Source of the DNA: Bryobacteraceae bacterium | GTDB taxonomy: Bacteria; Acidobacteriota; Terriglobia; Bryobacterales; Bryobacteraceae | Direction: 5' to 3' | Assembly: GCA_025056455.1 (NCBI GenBank) | Contig: JANWVY010000003.1 | Coordinates: forward strand, 62,001 to 126,000 | DNA length: 64,000 bases | Part shown: in pieces, positions 9,371 through 19,121 of the stretch | How positions within the stretch are numbered: the first letter of the stretch is position 1 | Layout of the letters: each line of letters starts with the position of its first letter | Made by a program: the position numbers and the translations under genes | The notes under the pieces: model-generated | Database searches by the model: none | Told to the model about the DNA's origin: nothing | The model's input: only the letters and a program-made list of their open reading frames with translations

Positions 9371-10929
9371 GGACGCAAGCCGAAACAGTACAAATGACCA
9401 TCCCAGGTATTGATGTAAACCTTGCCGTTAGCAAGCGCTAGTCCGCTCCAGTGGTTCCAGTTGGTGATCTGCTTGCCACTGTTCCATAGCTCTTTTCCCG
9501 TTTCCGCGTCCAGAACATATAGGACAGCATGCGTGGAAAGCGGGACGCGGCGCTCCATTCGGAAATCCAGGCCAACGTCGGGGTAGGCTTGAGAGGTATT
9601 CTCGCCGCTGCCGTAAGCAAAAACCATCCCGTTGGCAATCAGCGGGGGTTCGGCTTGATTCATATCGCGCGAGATCCAAGCCGGGATCAGCTCCACCTTG
9701 CCGTTGACAATCCCCATCTTGAAGGCCACGATCGCGCCCTTCTTGACCTCGCCGTGCTCGATCGGCGCTCTGAATTTGGAGTGCTTGGGCCCCCAGAAGG
9801 GCGCTAACACCCATCGCTCACCCTTCGGATCTTCCCAGGTCGCCATCGAGCCCCAGATGCCAGCCTCAGCAAAATCGACGAGCTCATTGCAGATCAGCGG
9901 CGTGCGATAAACCGGCGTGCGGTGGTCATCTCCGCCAATGGATTCCGTATCCATCAAGTAAATCCGGCACTCTTTGCTTGCATCCACCATATATTCCCGG
10001 CCCTTCCACTCGAAGATGGCCGGGGTGACTTGCATGTCGAGATCACGCTTCCACAGCCATTCGGCATTCGAAGGGCCGTAGTAGTCGACCAGTTCCAGCG
10101 CCTTGGTTTCGGGGTTTTGTTTGACGCCAATAATGCCGTTTCCGTAGAGGCCGTTTTCTGGATCCCACTTACCATCGCCAGTTCCTGTATACATGACCAG
10201 GTCTTTGCTGACAGCGGGTCCGGAGCGTCCCCACATGCCACCGCCCGCCGGGCCCCAGCTCCCTACCTTGTGGGTTTCGAGATCGTAGGCGTAGACCATA
10301 TTGGGATGACCGCCGCATCCCTGGGCCGTATGGGTGTAGATCACATTGTTGACCAAATTCAAGGCGTAGGGTTTGCCGTTGGGTGGCATAAACTTTGCTG
10401 GTGGGCGCAGCTCCTCGCCGTCGGCGGCATTGACCCAATGCAGTCGCCCGTCCCAAGAGGCGGCGTAAATGATGTATTGACCTGGAGTCGGGCCCGGGCC
10501 AATGGTCACGTTCGCGGTCATGCCCCCAGGACACAACACGCTCGGACCACGCCCGCCGATCGGATCCTGATAGGTGCTTTCAAAGTGCCGTTTCCATACC
10601 AGTTTTCCTGTCTTGGCATCGAGGGCGTAGACGTTGTCGGAGACGCCGGCCTGAATGACCAGTTCACGGGGTCCGCTCTTGGTAACCACACGGCCAATCA
10701 CCAGAGGCTCCAGCAGGGAGTGCATCTGCCGCTGTTGGTTGTCGAGCTTGGTTTTCCACAATAAACGCAGATTTTTAATGTTGGCTTTGGTCAGGATCTT
10801 TTCATCGCGCTGCCAGTTGGTGCGCCGGATGTCGCCGCCGTCGGTGAGCCAGTCAGCAGCCCAAAGCAGCCCGCATGTAACTGGGGCCGCAGCGAAAAGC
10901 CTGAACAAAAGTGGGAGCGCAGTGGTCAT
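9367..10929 (-). CDS. Exported PQQ-type beta-propeller (quinoprotein-like) protein
   Basis: A periplasmic beta-propeller of the pyrrolo-quinoline-quinone dehydrogenase fold. It starts [16 protein letters not shown], a signal peptide cleaved near LLWAAD. It has repeated propeller blades with '[18 protein letters not shown]'-like motifs (also [16 protein letters not shown] and [14 protein letters not shown]). The frame is open further upstream from a TTG at 10977, but the ATG at 10929 puts the signal peptide at the N-terminus. Whether it binds PQQ is not visible, and no PQQ synthesis genes or cytochrome c domain are here. It could be an alcohol-dehydrogenase relative or a BamB-like structural propeller. 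Its stop overlaps the start of the SGNH gene. Confidence 0.85.
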   Translation of the reverse strand: MTTALPLLFRLFAAAPVTCGLLWAADWLTDGGDIRRTNWQRDEKILTKANIKNLRLLWKTKLDNQQRQMHSLLEPLVIGRVVTKSGPRELVIQAGVSDNVYALDAKTGKLVWKRHFESTYQDPIGGRGPSVLCPGGMTANVTIGPGPTPGQYIIYAASWDGRLHWVNAADGEELRPPAKFMPPNGKPYALNLVNNVIYTHTAQGCGGHPNMVYAYDLETHKVGSWGPAGGGMWGRSGPAVSKDLVMYTGTGDGKWDPENGLYGNGIIGVKQNPETKALELVDYYGPSNAEWLWKRDLDMQVTPAIFEWKGREYMVDASKECRIYLMDTESIGGDDHRTPVYRTPLICNELVDFAEAGIWGSMATWEDPKGERWVLAPFWGPKHSKFRAPIEHGEVKKGAIVAFKMGIVNGKVELIPAWISRDMNQAEPPLIANGMVFAYGSGENTSQAYPDVGLDFRMERRVPLSTHAVLYVLDAETGKELWNSGKQITNWNHWSGLALANGKVYINTWDGHLYCFGLRP

Positions 10930-11172
10930 ACTTACGGAGCCTCGTCTTCGAGGAGCAACGCCACGACTTTGTTGCAACCAGGCGTGGCGTTCTCAAAATT
11001 CTCAATATAGCTCAGCCTTAGAACGGCTTCGGAGATTCGAGGAGAGCATTTTCGTCCCCTGGCTGCACGGACTGGATTTGGAGTCACGGCCAGCGCGGCG
11101 GCCGCGCCGGTGCTCTGCGCTGCACGGCATTCCGCACAGGCGCTAAAATGCCCCGGGGGAGGTGCGGCCAGC

Positions 11173-13620
11173 GTGGCGGCTTTCAGCATCCGCAGCTTTC
11201 AGACGCTCTTACCACACTTGTTTTTCTGGTTACTGCCTGCCGTTAGCGCCTCACAAGACCACGCCTCGCATTTTCCTCCCCTGGTGGAACGCTCAGGGGC
11301 GATGGCCGAGGCCGCCTTGCGGTTGCGCGAGGGTAAAACCCACGCCGCGCGCCAGGTGCTCGAGAAGCTCCGGCGGCAGGATCCAAACAATGCCGAGATT
11401 GTCTTCCAAATCGCCCGCTCCTATCTAGCCGACTTTTATCGCGAATCCGACGCCGGCAAACGGCGCCTTGCCCTCGCGCTGGCAATGGAAAATTTGCAGT
11501 CCACCCTCAACAAAAATCCCGACCACGTACCCGCTCTCCGAGCGAAAGCTCTGATTCACGCCCGCGCCGAACTCTTGTTCTACGACCCCAACTTGTCCTA
11601 TGAGCTTGCCTCGCGCGCAGCGAAGTTGGAGCCCCACAATCATGGCTTTCTGCTGAATCTCAGCGAATGGATGTCGGGCGAAGTGCGCTTTTCTCAGGAG
11701 ACCGGTCACCGTGTGCCGCACGATCCCCTGCTTGGCTTAGACCGTTCCTACGACATTATCGACCGCGTCTTGGATGAAGTCGTGCCCTACAGCGTGGAGG
11801 AATCCGCAGCGCTGTTTCTTATGGGAAATACTCTGGCGCGGCGGGGCAGTTTTACGCGCGCCATCCACTACTACCATCTAGGACTCAGCAGAAACCTGAG
11901 CCTAGAACAAAGAAGCGCCATGTTGCGCGAGCTCGGCGCAAGTTATTACCGCACGGGCAACTACACGGACGCAGCCAAGTATTTCTATGAAGCTCTCCAA
12001 ATTCGCCCCAATTCGATTGACCAGTGGTTGCTCAAGGTCTCCCTGGACCAGCTCAAAGAGCCCCTTCCGCCGCTTCCAGCAAGCGTCCGGTTTCCGGCTG
12101 CGGATCCAGCGCCACCTCATCCGCTTCTGGTGTTCGAAGATATCGCCGAGCAAAGCGGCCTGCGCCGCCTCAACGGAAACGGAACAGTCGCTTTTGGCGA
12201 CCTGGATCAAGATGGCGATTTGGACCTTGTGGTTTGCGGCAGCGGCACCTTTCTTGTTGCCTACCGGAACGAAAAAGGGAAATTCGTGGACGCGACGAGT
12301 GTTTTTGGCCTCGAAAAAATTCCATCCGGCTATTCGCTTAATTTAGTGGATTACGACAACGACGGCTGGCTCGATCTCTATGTGAGCCTCAATGGTTGGA
12401 GCGGCCCGATGCCGAACCGGCTGTTCCGCAACAACCGCGGCCGCTTTGTCGACGTTTCCAAACAAAGTGGCCTCGATGACGGTGGATCTGGCTTCATCTC
12501 CTTGTGGGGTGATCTGGACAACGATGGGTGGTTAGATTGCGTGATCGCCAACGGCGTGCTCAAGGATGGCAGTGTGCCCCAGATCTATCAAAATTTGCGC
12601 GATGGCAGGTTTCGGAACGTCACGCGGGAGGCGGGCCTTGAAGAACCTCCGGGCTGGGGCGCCATCGGGCTAGCTCTGGCCGATTACGACAAAGACGGAC
12701 GGCTCGATATTTTTATTAACGGGCTCAATGAAGGACCGAACCGGCTCTATCACAATGAAGGCGCTATGCGCTTTCGCAATGTCACGCGGCAGGCGGGGGT
12801 CGAGCAGCCGCCCCACAATGGTTTTGTCGCCTTTTTCTTTGATTACAACAATGACGCCTGGCCGGATTTGCTGACCACCAGCTTGGCGCCCTGGGATGTC
12901 GTTGTGGAGGGTCTTAAGAAGGGCTTCGCCCCCTCAAGCCCGCGCGCCATTCATCCCGATTCAACGCGTTTATTCCGCAACAACGGTGACGGGACCTTCC
13001 AAGACGTCACGTATGCGGCCCGCCTGTTTTATCCCATGGGAACGATGGGAGCGGGCCTTGCGGATGTGGATAATGACGGCTTTGTGGACCTTTACTTTGG
13101 TACTGGCGACCCGCAGCTGACACGGCTCGAACCCAACCGCTTCTTTCGCAACAATGGCGACGGTACCTTCACGGATTTGACGTCCTCGCTCGGCTTTGCC
13201 CGCCCGGGCAACAAAGGGCATGGCGTTGCCTTCGCCGACCTGGACGAAGATGGCGACCTGGAGATTTTTGCTCAGCTCGGAGGACACTATCCGGGAGACC
13301 ACGCCTACAACGCGCTCTACCGAAATTTGCGCGCCAATCAGAATCACTGGCTGGCCGTTGAATTACGTGGGATTCGCAGCAACCGCTACGCAATTGGCGC
13401 CAAGCTGACCTTGCGAGCAGGCGGCCAAACCCTTTACCGGGAAGTGAAGGGCAGTGAAGGTTTCGGTGCAACGAATCCCTACCGCCAGCACTTTGGCTTA
13501 GGCGCCGCAACGCGGGTTGAACAGCTGACCGTGGAGTGGCCAAGCGGTGTCATCCAGTCGCAACAAAATCTGAAACCCAATCAAGTGATCGTGATTACGG
13601 AGACCGCCGCCGCGCGCTGA
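11173..13620 (+). CDS. CRTAC1-family secreted protein: TPR region, FG-GAP/VCBS repeats, ASPIC/UnbV domain
   Basis: A large exported protein of a type abundant in Acidobacteriota. After a signal peptide (ending PAVSASQ) come TPR-like helices (roughly residues 35-300). They are followed by a long series of FG-GAP/VCBS blades with calcium-binding DxDxDGDxD motifs (DLDQDGDLDLVV, DYDNDGWLDLYV, DLDNDGWLDCVI, DYDKDGRLDIFI, DVDNDGFVDLYF, DLDEDGDLEIFA). The C-terminal ASPIC/UnbV domain is recognised by GAKLTLRAGGQTLYREV and VEWPSG. GTG at 11173 is chosen because GGGGGAGG precedes it at good spacing; the frame continues upstream to another GTG at 11110. The function of such proteins is not established; surface adhesion or a propeller scaffold is plausible. 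Confidence 0.85.
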   Translation: MAAFSIRSFQTLLPHLFFWLLPAVSASQDHASHFPPLVERSGAMAEAALRLREGKTHAARQVLEKLRRQDPNNAEIVFQIARSYLADFYRESDAGKRRLALALAMENLQSTLNKNPDHVPALRAKALIHARAELLFYDPNLSYELASRAAKLEPHNHGFLLNLSEWMSGEVRFSQETGHRVPHDPLLGLDRSYDIIDRVLDEVVPYSVEESAALFLMGNTLARRGSFTRAIHYYHLGLSRNLSLEQRSAMLRELGASYYRTGNYTDAAKYFYEALQIRPNSIDQWLLKVSLDQLKEPLPPLPASVRFPAADPAPPHPLLVFEDIAEQSGLRRLNGNGTVAFGDLDQDGDLDLVVCGSGTFLVAYRNEKGKFVDATSVFGLEKIPSGYSLNLVDYDNDGWLDLYVSLNGWSGPMPNRLFRNNRGRFVDVSKQSGLDDGGSGFISLWGDLDNDGWLDCVIANGVLKDGSVPQIYQNLRDGRFRNVTREAGLEEPPGWGAIGLALADYDKDGRLDIFINGLNEGPNRLYHNEGAMRFRNVTRQAGVEQPPHNGFVAFFFDYNNDAWPDLLTTSLAPWDVVVEGLKKGFAPSSPRAIHPDSTRLFRNNGDGTFQDVTYAARLFYPMGTMGAGLADVDNDGFVDLYFGTGDPQLTRLEPNRFFRNNGDGTFTDLTSSLGFARPGNKGHGVAFADLDEDGDLEIFAQLGGHYPGDHAYNALYRNLRANQNHWLAVELRGIRSNRYAIGAKLTLRAGGQTLYREVKGSEGFGATNPYRQHFGLGAATRVEQLTVEWPSGVIQSQQNLKPNQVIVITETAAAR

Positions 13621-13726
13621 TGCTGGGCGGTTGCGCTCGCCGCAAGCACGGCAAAAACTCGCTGACCGGATTGGCACACGGGTCGCTGAGCAAAGCATAA
13701 GCACGGTTTGATAGTCTGATGGGGCC

Positions 13727-15646
13727 ATGTCCAGAGAAGCCTTGCGGCGGGCGCTGCTGGGGTCGGCCAGTGTCCTCTTGCTGGTGCTCGCCTGGTGGAG
13801 CACTCCGCCCGCTGGTGCTGGCCAAAGCGCTGTGGCCCACTCACTCCCGGGGCAAGAGCCGCTCACCTTTTGGGTGCATCGTAACGGCCTCATTGAGTTG
13901 GATGCAGAGGGAGAAATTGGCTTCGGGGACGTGGCGCGAATCCTCATGCGGCGTCGTGCAAATGCAACACGGCTCCGAGCCCTCCGGGACCGCTTCGTAT
14001 TCCGCCGACCGGAAGTCCAGACGCTTGCTGGCCTCGCAGGGCTGCTGTCCGAAGGGGCGCACTATGTCATCGCGCAAAATCGCGTCTTCAATTTGCCAGA
14101 AATTCGAGGTTCTACGGCTTACCTTCACCGCATCGTGGAGCCTGCGCCGGGCGTTTCCTCGCGGCGGATCCACGGCGTTGCAGTCCAGTTCGATGTGCGG
14201 CCGCTGCACCGGCTTAAGGTGCGATTGCTGGACTATGATGGAAGACCCACAACGGCACGAGTGTATCTGACCGGGGCGGACGGCCTGGCCTACGCCCCCA
14301 AGGGCTCGATTAGCCGCTTTGCCGCCGAACCAGCGGAGGCGTACTTTCATGCTGCCTCGGCTTTTGAAGTTGACCTTCCGGCTGGCAAAACGCTTGTAGA
14401 AGCCACGCGTGGCCCAGAGTATCTGCTAGTTGCCCGCGAGATCGATTTGCAACAGCCTACGGAGATCACGCTGCAACTCGAACGCTGGACGCACATGGCG
14501 CAGAGGGGCTGGTATTCCTCAGACTCGCACATTCACGCCAACTACACTGCTTCCCATCACCAGGACATCACGCCTGACGACGTGCGAACCTACATGCTGG
14601 GCGAAGATCTCCACATCCCCAATTTGCTGGTGGCGAACTCCGTTGGCGCATTCATTCATGACCGGAAATTTTTTGAAGGCAAGCTTTCCAGCTTCAGCCA
14701 GCCGCCCTACCTGCTGTACTGGAACGAGGAGATGCGCAACGCAGGCCTTTATGGCCACATGTGCTTCTACGGCCTCAAGACCCTGGTTGAGCCCATGTAC
14801 ACAGGCTTCCGCGACACTCCTTACCCGTATGATTATCCTGCCAACTACCATCAAGCGCTGCGCGCGCAACAGCAGGGCGGGGCCGTGACCTACGCCCACC
14901 CTGGTTACGCTGCGACCCTCGACGGGGCGAGCATGCGCGAGGCGCCAGTGGATGTGGCGCTCGGCGTTGTCGATGCCATTGACGTGCTTTCGAACAACCC
15001 AGAGGAGGTCGCCCTCGAGCTGTGGTACAAACTCCTCAATTGCGGTTTCCGCGTCGGTATCAGCGCCGGCACGGACAGCTTTACCAACGTCGCCGATCAT
15101 TATGTGCCAGGTGGCGGCCGCGTCTACGCCAAGCCCGAAGGGCGCTACTCGTATGCGAGCTGGTTAGCTGCTTACAAAAAGGGCCGCACATTCGCCACCA
15201 ATGGACCGATGCTCGCTTTGCGCGTGAACGGTAGAGAACCGGGTGAGGAAATCGTCGTCGCCCCCGGAGCGCAGCTAGAAGTCGAAGTCCAGGTCCACTC
15301 TGCGGTTCCCGTTGACCCTGTTGAGCTGGTCATTAACGGGCAACCCCAGCCCTACCGGCCCCGGGTTACGCTCGACACGAGCGCTTGGATTGCAGCTCGG
15401 GTTCAAGGGCCTTGGAGCCGGCTCATCCTCAACGATGCTCGAGCCTTCGCCCACACCAGTCCGGTTTATGTCTTGGTCGACGGAAAGCCCCTCCGATCGC
15501 GCCAGGATGCGGAATTCTGGCTGGACTGGATCGACCAGCTCATCGCGCGCACCCGCCAGCGTGGCCAGTTCGAAAGCGAAAGCCAGCGCAAAGAAGTGCT
15601 CGCGCTGTTTCAGAAAGCACGCGCGATTTACGAACTGAGACGTTAA
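13727..15646 (+). CDS. CehA/McbA-family metallohydrolase (PHP-like domain), exported
   Basis: Protein of 639 residues with an N-terminal signal peptide (hydrophobic LLLVLAWWS) and a C-terminal half matching the PHP-superfamily CehA/McbA type, named after a carbaryl hydrolase. Metal-ligand motifs are SSDSHIHANYT, the HPG of TYAHPGYAA, and the D of ISAGTDSFTN. The first 250 residues look like beta-sandwich domains. Known relatives hydrolyse phosphoester or carbamate bonds, but most are uncharacterised, so the substrate is unknown. It follows the CRTAC1 gene by about 100 bases on the same strand, a pairing that may be functional. Confidence 0.85.
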   Translation: MSREALRRALLGSASVLLLVLAWWSTPPAGAGQSAVAHSLPGQEPLTFWVHRNGLIELDAEGEIGFGDVARILMRRRANATRLRALRDRFVFRRPEVQTLAGLAGLLSEGAHYVIAQNRVFNLPEIRGSTAYLHRIVEPAPGVSSRRIHGVAVQFDVRPLHRLKVRLLDYDGRPTTARVYLTGADGLAYAPKGSISRFAAEPAEAYFHAASAFEVDLPAGKTLVEATRGPEYLLVAREIDLQQPTEITLQLERWTHMAQRGWYSSDSHIHANYTASHHQDITPDDVRTYMLGEDLHIPNLLVANSVGAFIHDRKFFEGKLSSFSQPPYLLYWNEEMRNAGLYGHMCFYGLKTLVEPMYTGFRDTPYPYDYPANYHQALRAQQQGGAVTYAHPGYAATLDGASMREAPVDVALGVVDAIDVLSNNPEEVALELWYKLLNCGFRVGISAGTDSFTNVADHYVPGGGRVYAKPEGRYSYASWLAAYKKGRTFATNGPMLALRVNGREPGEEIVVAPGAQLEVEVQVHSAVPVDPVELVINGQPQPYRPRVTLDTSAWIAARVQGPWSRLILNDARAFAHTSPVYVLVDGKPLRSRQDAEFWLDWIDQLIARTRQRGQFESESQRKEVLALFQKARAIYELRR

Positions 15647-15795
15647 CGCGTCGAGGCTGGACCCTCCGATCCTGGCCGTTGCGCGAGAACCAGTCATTTC
15701 AAGTCGCTTTTTGAGCCACCCTGGGGAAACGCGGATCCATGGGGCGAGGCGCCTTGGCCAGCAGATTCTCACCTGCGATACGCTAATAGCTTGCC

Positions 15796-16383
15796 ATGCG
15801 GCTGTTCGTCGCGCTTGATCTGCCCGAGCCAGTGAAAAATTCGCTGGCCAGCCTCATAGAAACTTTACGGCCTTGTGCGGCCCTTCGATGGGTGAAACCG
15901 GAGAACCTTCACATCACAACAAAGTTTATTGGCGAGTTTCCGGAAGAGGACCTTGATCTGCTTCAAGCTGCGCTGTCAGAGATTCAGTCGCCCGCAGTTC
16001 CCATCTCGGTGCGCGGTTTAGGTTGGTTCCCCAATCCGCACCGACCGCGAGTCTTCTGGGCCGCGGTGCACGCACCTGATTCCCTTCCAGCCTTGGCCCG
16101 CGCCACCGAAGAGGCAGTTGTGGGCTTGGGGGTTCCCCGGGAAGGGCGCCCCTGGGCTCCCCACTTAACATTGGCCCGGATCGAAGCCACGGTGGATTTG
16201 GCCTCGCTGAGACGGCGAATCGCCTCGCTGGATGGCCAGGACTGGGGCAGTTTCAAAGCCACCGAGTTTCACCTCTACAAAAGCGATCTCCGCCCTGGAG
16301 GTTCCGTCTACACTCGGCTGGTCACCTTCCCGCTCGCGGTCACGCCTGCCGACTCCAAGGGGGCCAATCAAGGCGGACTTTAG
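15796..16383 (+). CDS. thpR: RNA 2',3'-cyclic phosphodiesterase (2H superfamily)
   Basis: Opens 2',3'-cyclic phosphates on RNA ends (formerly LigT). The 195-residue protein begins MRLFVALDLPEPV and carries both HxTx-type motifs of the 2H family: HITT in ENLHITTKFIGE and HLTL in PWAPHLTLARIE. The stop is followed three bases later by plsY, so thpR-plsY-gpsA look like one operon. Upstream is 150 bases of non-coding sequence. Confidence 0.92.
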   Translation: MRLFVALDLPEPVKNSLASLIETLRPCAALRWVKPENLHITTKFIGEFPEEDLDLLQAALSEIQSPAVPISVRGLGWFPNPHRPRVFWAAVHAPDSLPALARATEEAVVGLGVPREGRPWAPHLTLARIEATVDLASLRRRIASLDGQDWGSFKATEFHLYKSDLRPGGSVYTRLVTFPLAVTPADSKGANQGGL

Positions 16384-16386
16384 GCC

Positions 16387-16995
16387 ATGATGCCCATACT
16401 TTCCCTCCTGCTTGCTTACCTTCTTGGCGCTATTCCTTTTGGCTACTTGCTGGTGCGCTGGAAAACCGGAAGGGATATTCGGGCAGCAGGCTCAGGCAAT
16501 ATCGGCGCAACCAACGTTCTGCGTACTGAGGGAAAACTGTTGGGTCTGTTGACGCTTTTTCTCGATATTTTAAAGGGGTATGTGGCTGTCTGGATCACCG
16601 CGAAGTGGACCCAGGCCCATCCAACTTGGATGGCGTTAGCGGCGGTTGCGTGCATGCTCGGACACGCCTATCCCGTATTTCTGAAGTTTCGTGGAGGCAA
16701 AGCGGTAGCGAGTTTTCTTGGAGCGTTCGTTTACCTTTCTCCGCTTGCCGTCCTGGCGACGCTGATTGTTTTCGTCGCGGTTGTCGCCGCCACCCGCTAC
16801 ATCTCGCTCGGCTCAATCGTCGGAGCGCTGCTGTTTCCGCTGGCGGTATTTCTTATCCAGCACCCTCCAGCCTCCATCCTTCTAGCCGCCTTGTTCGGTG
16901 GGTGGTTTATCGTCTGGCGCCACAAGTCCAACATCGAGCGCCTAAGGGCGGGCACGGAGAACGTATTTCGCTTTGGAAAGTCTAGCCGGGCATGA
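16387..16995 (+). CDS. plsY: Glycerol-3-phosphate acyltransferase PlsY
   Basis: Integral membrane enzyme transferring an acyl group from acyl-phosphate to glycerol 3-phosphate, the first step of phospholipid synthesis. At 202 residues it has family-normal size and the conserved loop motifs GAIPFGYL, SGNIGATNVLR, GHAYPVFLKFRGGKAVA and the C-terminal HKSNIERL, separated by hydrophobic segments. It overlaps gpsA by four bases (ATGA); gpsA makes its substrate, a well-known pairing. Confidence 0.96.
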   Translation: MMPILSLLLAYLLGAIPFGYLLVRWKTGRDIRAAGSGNIGATNVLRTEGKLLGLLTLFLDILKGYVAVWITAKWTQAHPTWMALAAVACMLGHAYPVFLKFRGGKAVASFLGAFVYLSPLAVLATLIVFVAVVAATRYISLGSIVGALLFPLAVFLIQHPPASILLAALFGGWFIVWRHKSNIERLRAGTENVFRFGKSSRA

Positions 16996-17993
16996 AGTCG
17001 CCAAACAGGCTCTCGATTGTCGGCGGCGGCAGTTGGGGTACGGCCTTAGCCCTGGCTCTCTCCTGTCGGTATGATTCGATTGGCCTGTGGGTTCACGCGG
17101 CAGATCTCGCGCAGTACATGAAATGTCGTCGGGAAAATCCCGTCTACCTGCCGGGATTCTCTCTTCCCCCCAACATTGAGCCGACACCAGAATTGGCCGA
17201 GGCCCTCGAGGGCTCCGAGCTGGTGTTGACGGTGGTTCCCAGCCACCATTGCCGTGCTGTCGCGGAGGCCATGAAGCCGTGGCTGGACGTTTCGAGGATC
17301 ACTGTTGTGAGCGCCACCAAGGGTCTTGAGATCAATACGTTAAAGCGAATGTCTGAGGTGTTACAGGAAGTATTACAGTCAACCCGGCTGGGATCTCTTT
17401 CTGGGCCGTCCTTTGCGCGGGACGTCGCTCGGGGCGAACCGGTAGCGCTTGCCGCGGCTGCCGTAGATCCGTCTCTGGCACAACACATCCAGCTAGCTCT
17501 TTCTACCCAAACCTTGAGGATTTACACAAATTCGGATCCGGTGGGCGTGGAGCTGGGAGGAGCTTTAAAGAATGTAATCGCCATTGCAGCGGGCTTATGC
17601 CAGGGGCTTGGCCTAGGGGCTAGCGCCCTTGCGGCGCTCGTCACGCGCGGGCTGGCGGAGATGACACGTTTAGCGGTGGCGCTTGGAGCCCAGCCTTCCA
17701 CACTTTCGGGTCTCGCCGGGCTTGGCGACTTAGTGCTGACGTGTACCGGTGATTTGAGCCGCAACCGTCAAGTTGGCATCGAGCTTGCCCGGGGGCGATC
17801 AGTCGCTGAGATTGTGGCTGGGATGCGAATGGTGGCAGAGGGAGTTCAAACCACACGTGCTGCCTTACAACTTGCCCGGCAGTGCGGAGTGGAGATGCCC
17901 ATCACGGAGCAGGTCGGTGCCATTATTCAAGGGGAGCGGTCGCCCCAGGAGGCGCTTCGCCAGCTGATGGACCGGTCGCTCAAGGAAGAATGA
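16992..17993 (+). CDS. gpsA: NAD(P)-dependent glycerol-3-phosphate dehydrogenase
   Basis: Reduces dihydroxyacetone phosphate to glycerol 3-phosphate for phospholipid synthesis. The 333 residues include the Rossmann motif GGGSWGTALA, the SATKGLE segment, SGPSFARDVA, the catalytic Lys in GGALKNVIAIAAG, and GLAGLGDLVLTCTG. Translationally coupled to plsY by a four-base overlap. Cytoplasmic. A 9-bp inverted repeat lies just downstream. Confidence 0.96.
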   Translation: MKSPNRLSIVGGGSWGTALALALSCRYDSIGLWVHAADLAQYMKCRRENPVYLPGFSLPPNIEPTPELAEALEGSELVLTVVPSHHCRAVAEAMKPWLDVSRITVVSATKGLEINTLKRMSEVLQEVLQSTRLGSLSGPSFARDVARGEPVALAAAAVDPSLAQHIQLALSTQTLRIYTNSDPVGVELGGALKNVIAIAAGLCQGLGLGASALAALVTRGLAEMTRLAVALGAQPSTLSGLAGLGDLVLTCTGDLSRNRQVGIELARGRSVAEIVAGMRMVAEGVQTTRAALQLARQCGVEMPITEQVGAIIQGERSPQEALRQLMDRSLKEE

Positions 17994-18016
17994 CTGGAGT
18001 TGAGCCAACCGGAGTC

Positions 18017-18051
18017 TGGGGCTACAGGCCCTGCTGCAACCGGTAGCCCCA
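18017..18051. terminator. Hairpin between gpsA and the convergent PEP-CTERM gene
   Basis: TGGGGCTAC (18017-18025) and GTAGCCCCA (18043-18051) form a perfect 9-bp inverted repeat with a 17-base loop. It sits 23 bases after the gpsA stop and 30 bases beyond the end of the convergent PEP-CTERM gene. There is no T-run on either strand, so it may protect transcript ends rather than act as a true intrinsic terminator. Confidence 0.45.
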
Positions 18052-18080
18052 CCAGGAGGAATCAAGCATCCGTTCGACGA

Positions 18081-19067
18081 TTATGCGATTCGGGCTGGCG
18101 GAGAGGTTCGCTTCTGGGAACGCAGTCTCCATGCGACCAGCGCGGCAACCGAAGCGAAGAGAACGACCGACGCGGGTTCTGGAATCGGGTCAACCCCACC
18201 CTGGGAGAAGGCGAAAATAAACGTGGCGGGAGTGCCGCCCGTTGGGTCACCAAACTGTTGACCGAGCGTATAAACCTGTGCTCCCACTGCTGCAAGAGCC
18301 GCGAGAGCGCTCGCTTCATCGGCAGCAGCTCCATAGAAAATGTTAAAGCTGATCGAGCTAAACGGGGCGAGATCCCCAAAACCGAAGGTGAAGAAGGCGC
18401 CGTGATCGGCTCGACCGCTGTCCACGAAATCAGTGTTCGAGGTGCCAAAAACCACGTCGGGCGGGTTCACTAGGGGATCGGGATCGGCAAAACCGTTGTC
18501 ATTGGAGAACAGTAGGGCAGTGGAGCCCCCACGCTGGATCGTCACAAATTCGCTGAACGGGGTTGGGGGAACATCCCAGTCCAAAGCCCGCGTATAGCGA
18601 ACGTCAGTAATCGTCGTGCTAGAGTTATTGCGGATGGTGACAACCCCCTGAAATAGAGCGGGCGAGATCGACGGTCCGTAAGCATGCGTGATTTCCAGAT
18701 CTGGCAACGACGTGAGTTGCGTTACCGAAATGGCGGTTGTCGGCGTTGAGCTGAAACTCACTAGCGTGACGTTGAAGTTGGGTATAGTGAAGGTGAAGCT
18801 ATTGTTTGAGACCATACCCACCTGACCATTGCCGGATACGCCCCACCCTTCACAAAAGCAGCCTGGTACCAAAGCGTCCCCAACGCCAACGAAGGTCACG
18901 CCGACGAAATCGGACCTTCGCCCGTCGAAAATGATCAGCTGACCAAAGTCATCCACGCCGAGCAGCACATTGCCGGACGTCAACACAGCACCAGCCCAGG
19001 CTGGAGGGCCTGCAAGCAGCAGCGCCGCAACCAACCACAAACTCTGCAAGAATCTCAGTCTCATCAT
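18081..19067 (-). CDS. PEP-CTERM sorting-domain surface protein
   Basis: A 328-residue exported protein with signal peptide (residues 1-25, ending PAWAG). The C-terminal sorting tail comprises PIPEPAS, a hydrophobic membrane segment and a basic end (RLRSQKR). This tail is the substrate for an exosortase (EpsH family), which removes it as the protein moves to the cell surface. The middle is Ser/Thr-rich and beta-rich (for example TIRNNSSTTITDV) with no catalytic motif seen. AGGAG precedes the ATG by three to four bases. It follows the TPR lipoprotein gene by 54 bases on the same strand. No exosortase is in the window. Confidence 0.88.
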   Translation of the reverse strand: MMRLRFLQSLWLVAALLLAGPPAWAGAVLTSGNVLLGVDDFGQLIIFDGRRSDFVGVTFVGVGDALVPGCFCEGWGVSGNGQVGMVSNNSFTFTIPNFNVTLVSFSSTPTTAISVTQLTSLPDLEITHAYGPSISPALFQGVVTIRNNSSTTITDVRYTRALDWDVPPTPFSEFVTIQRGGSTALLFSNDNGFADPDPLVNPPDVVFGTSNTDFVDSGRADHGAFFTFGFGDLAPFSSISFNIFYGAAADEASALAALAAVGAQVYTLGQQFGDPTGGTPATFIFAFSQGGVDPIPEPASVVLFASVAALVAWRLRSQKRTSPPARIA

Positions 19068-19121
19068 TTTCTCCTATGTACGGAAAAGTTCAACCCATTC
19101 AGAGTTGTCCTTCACAGTCGT

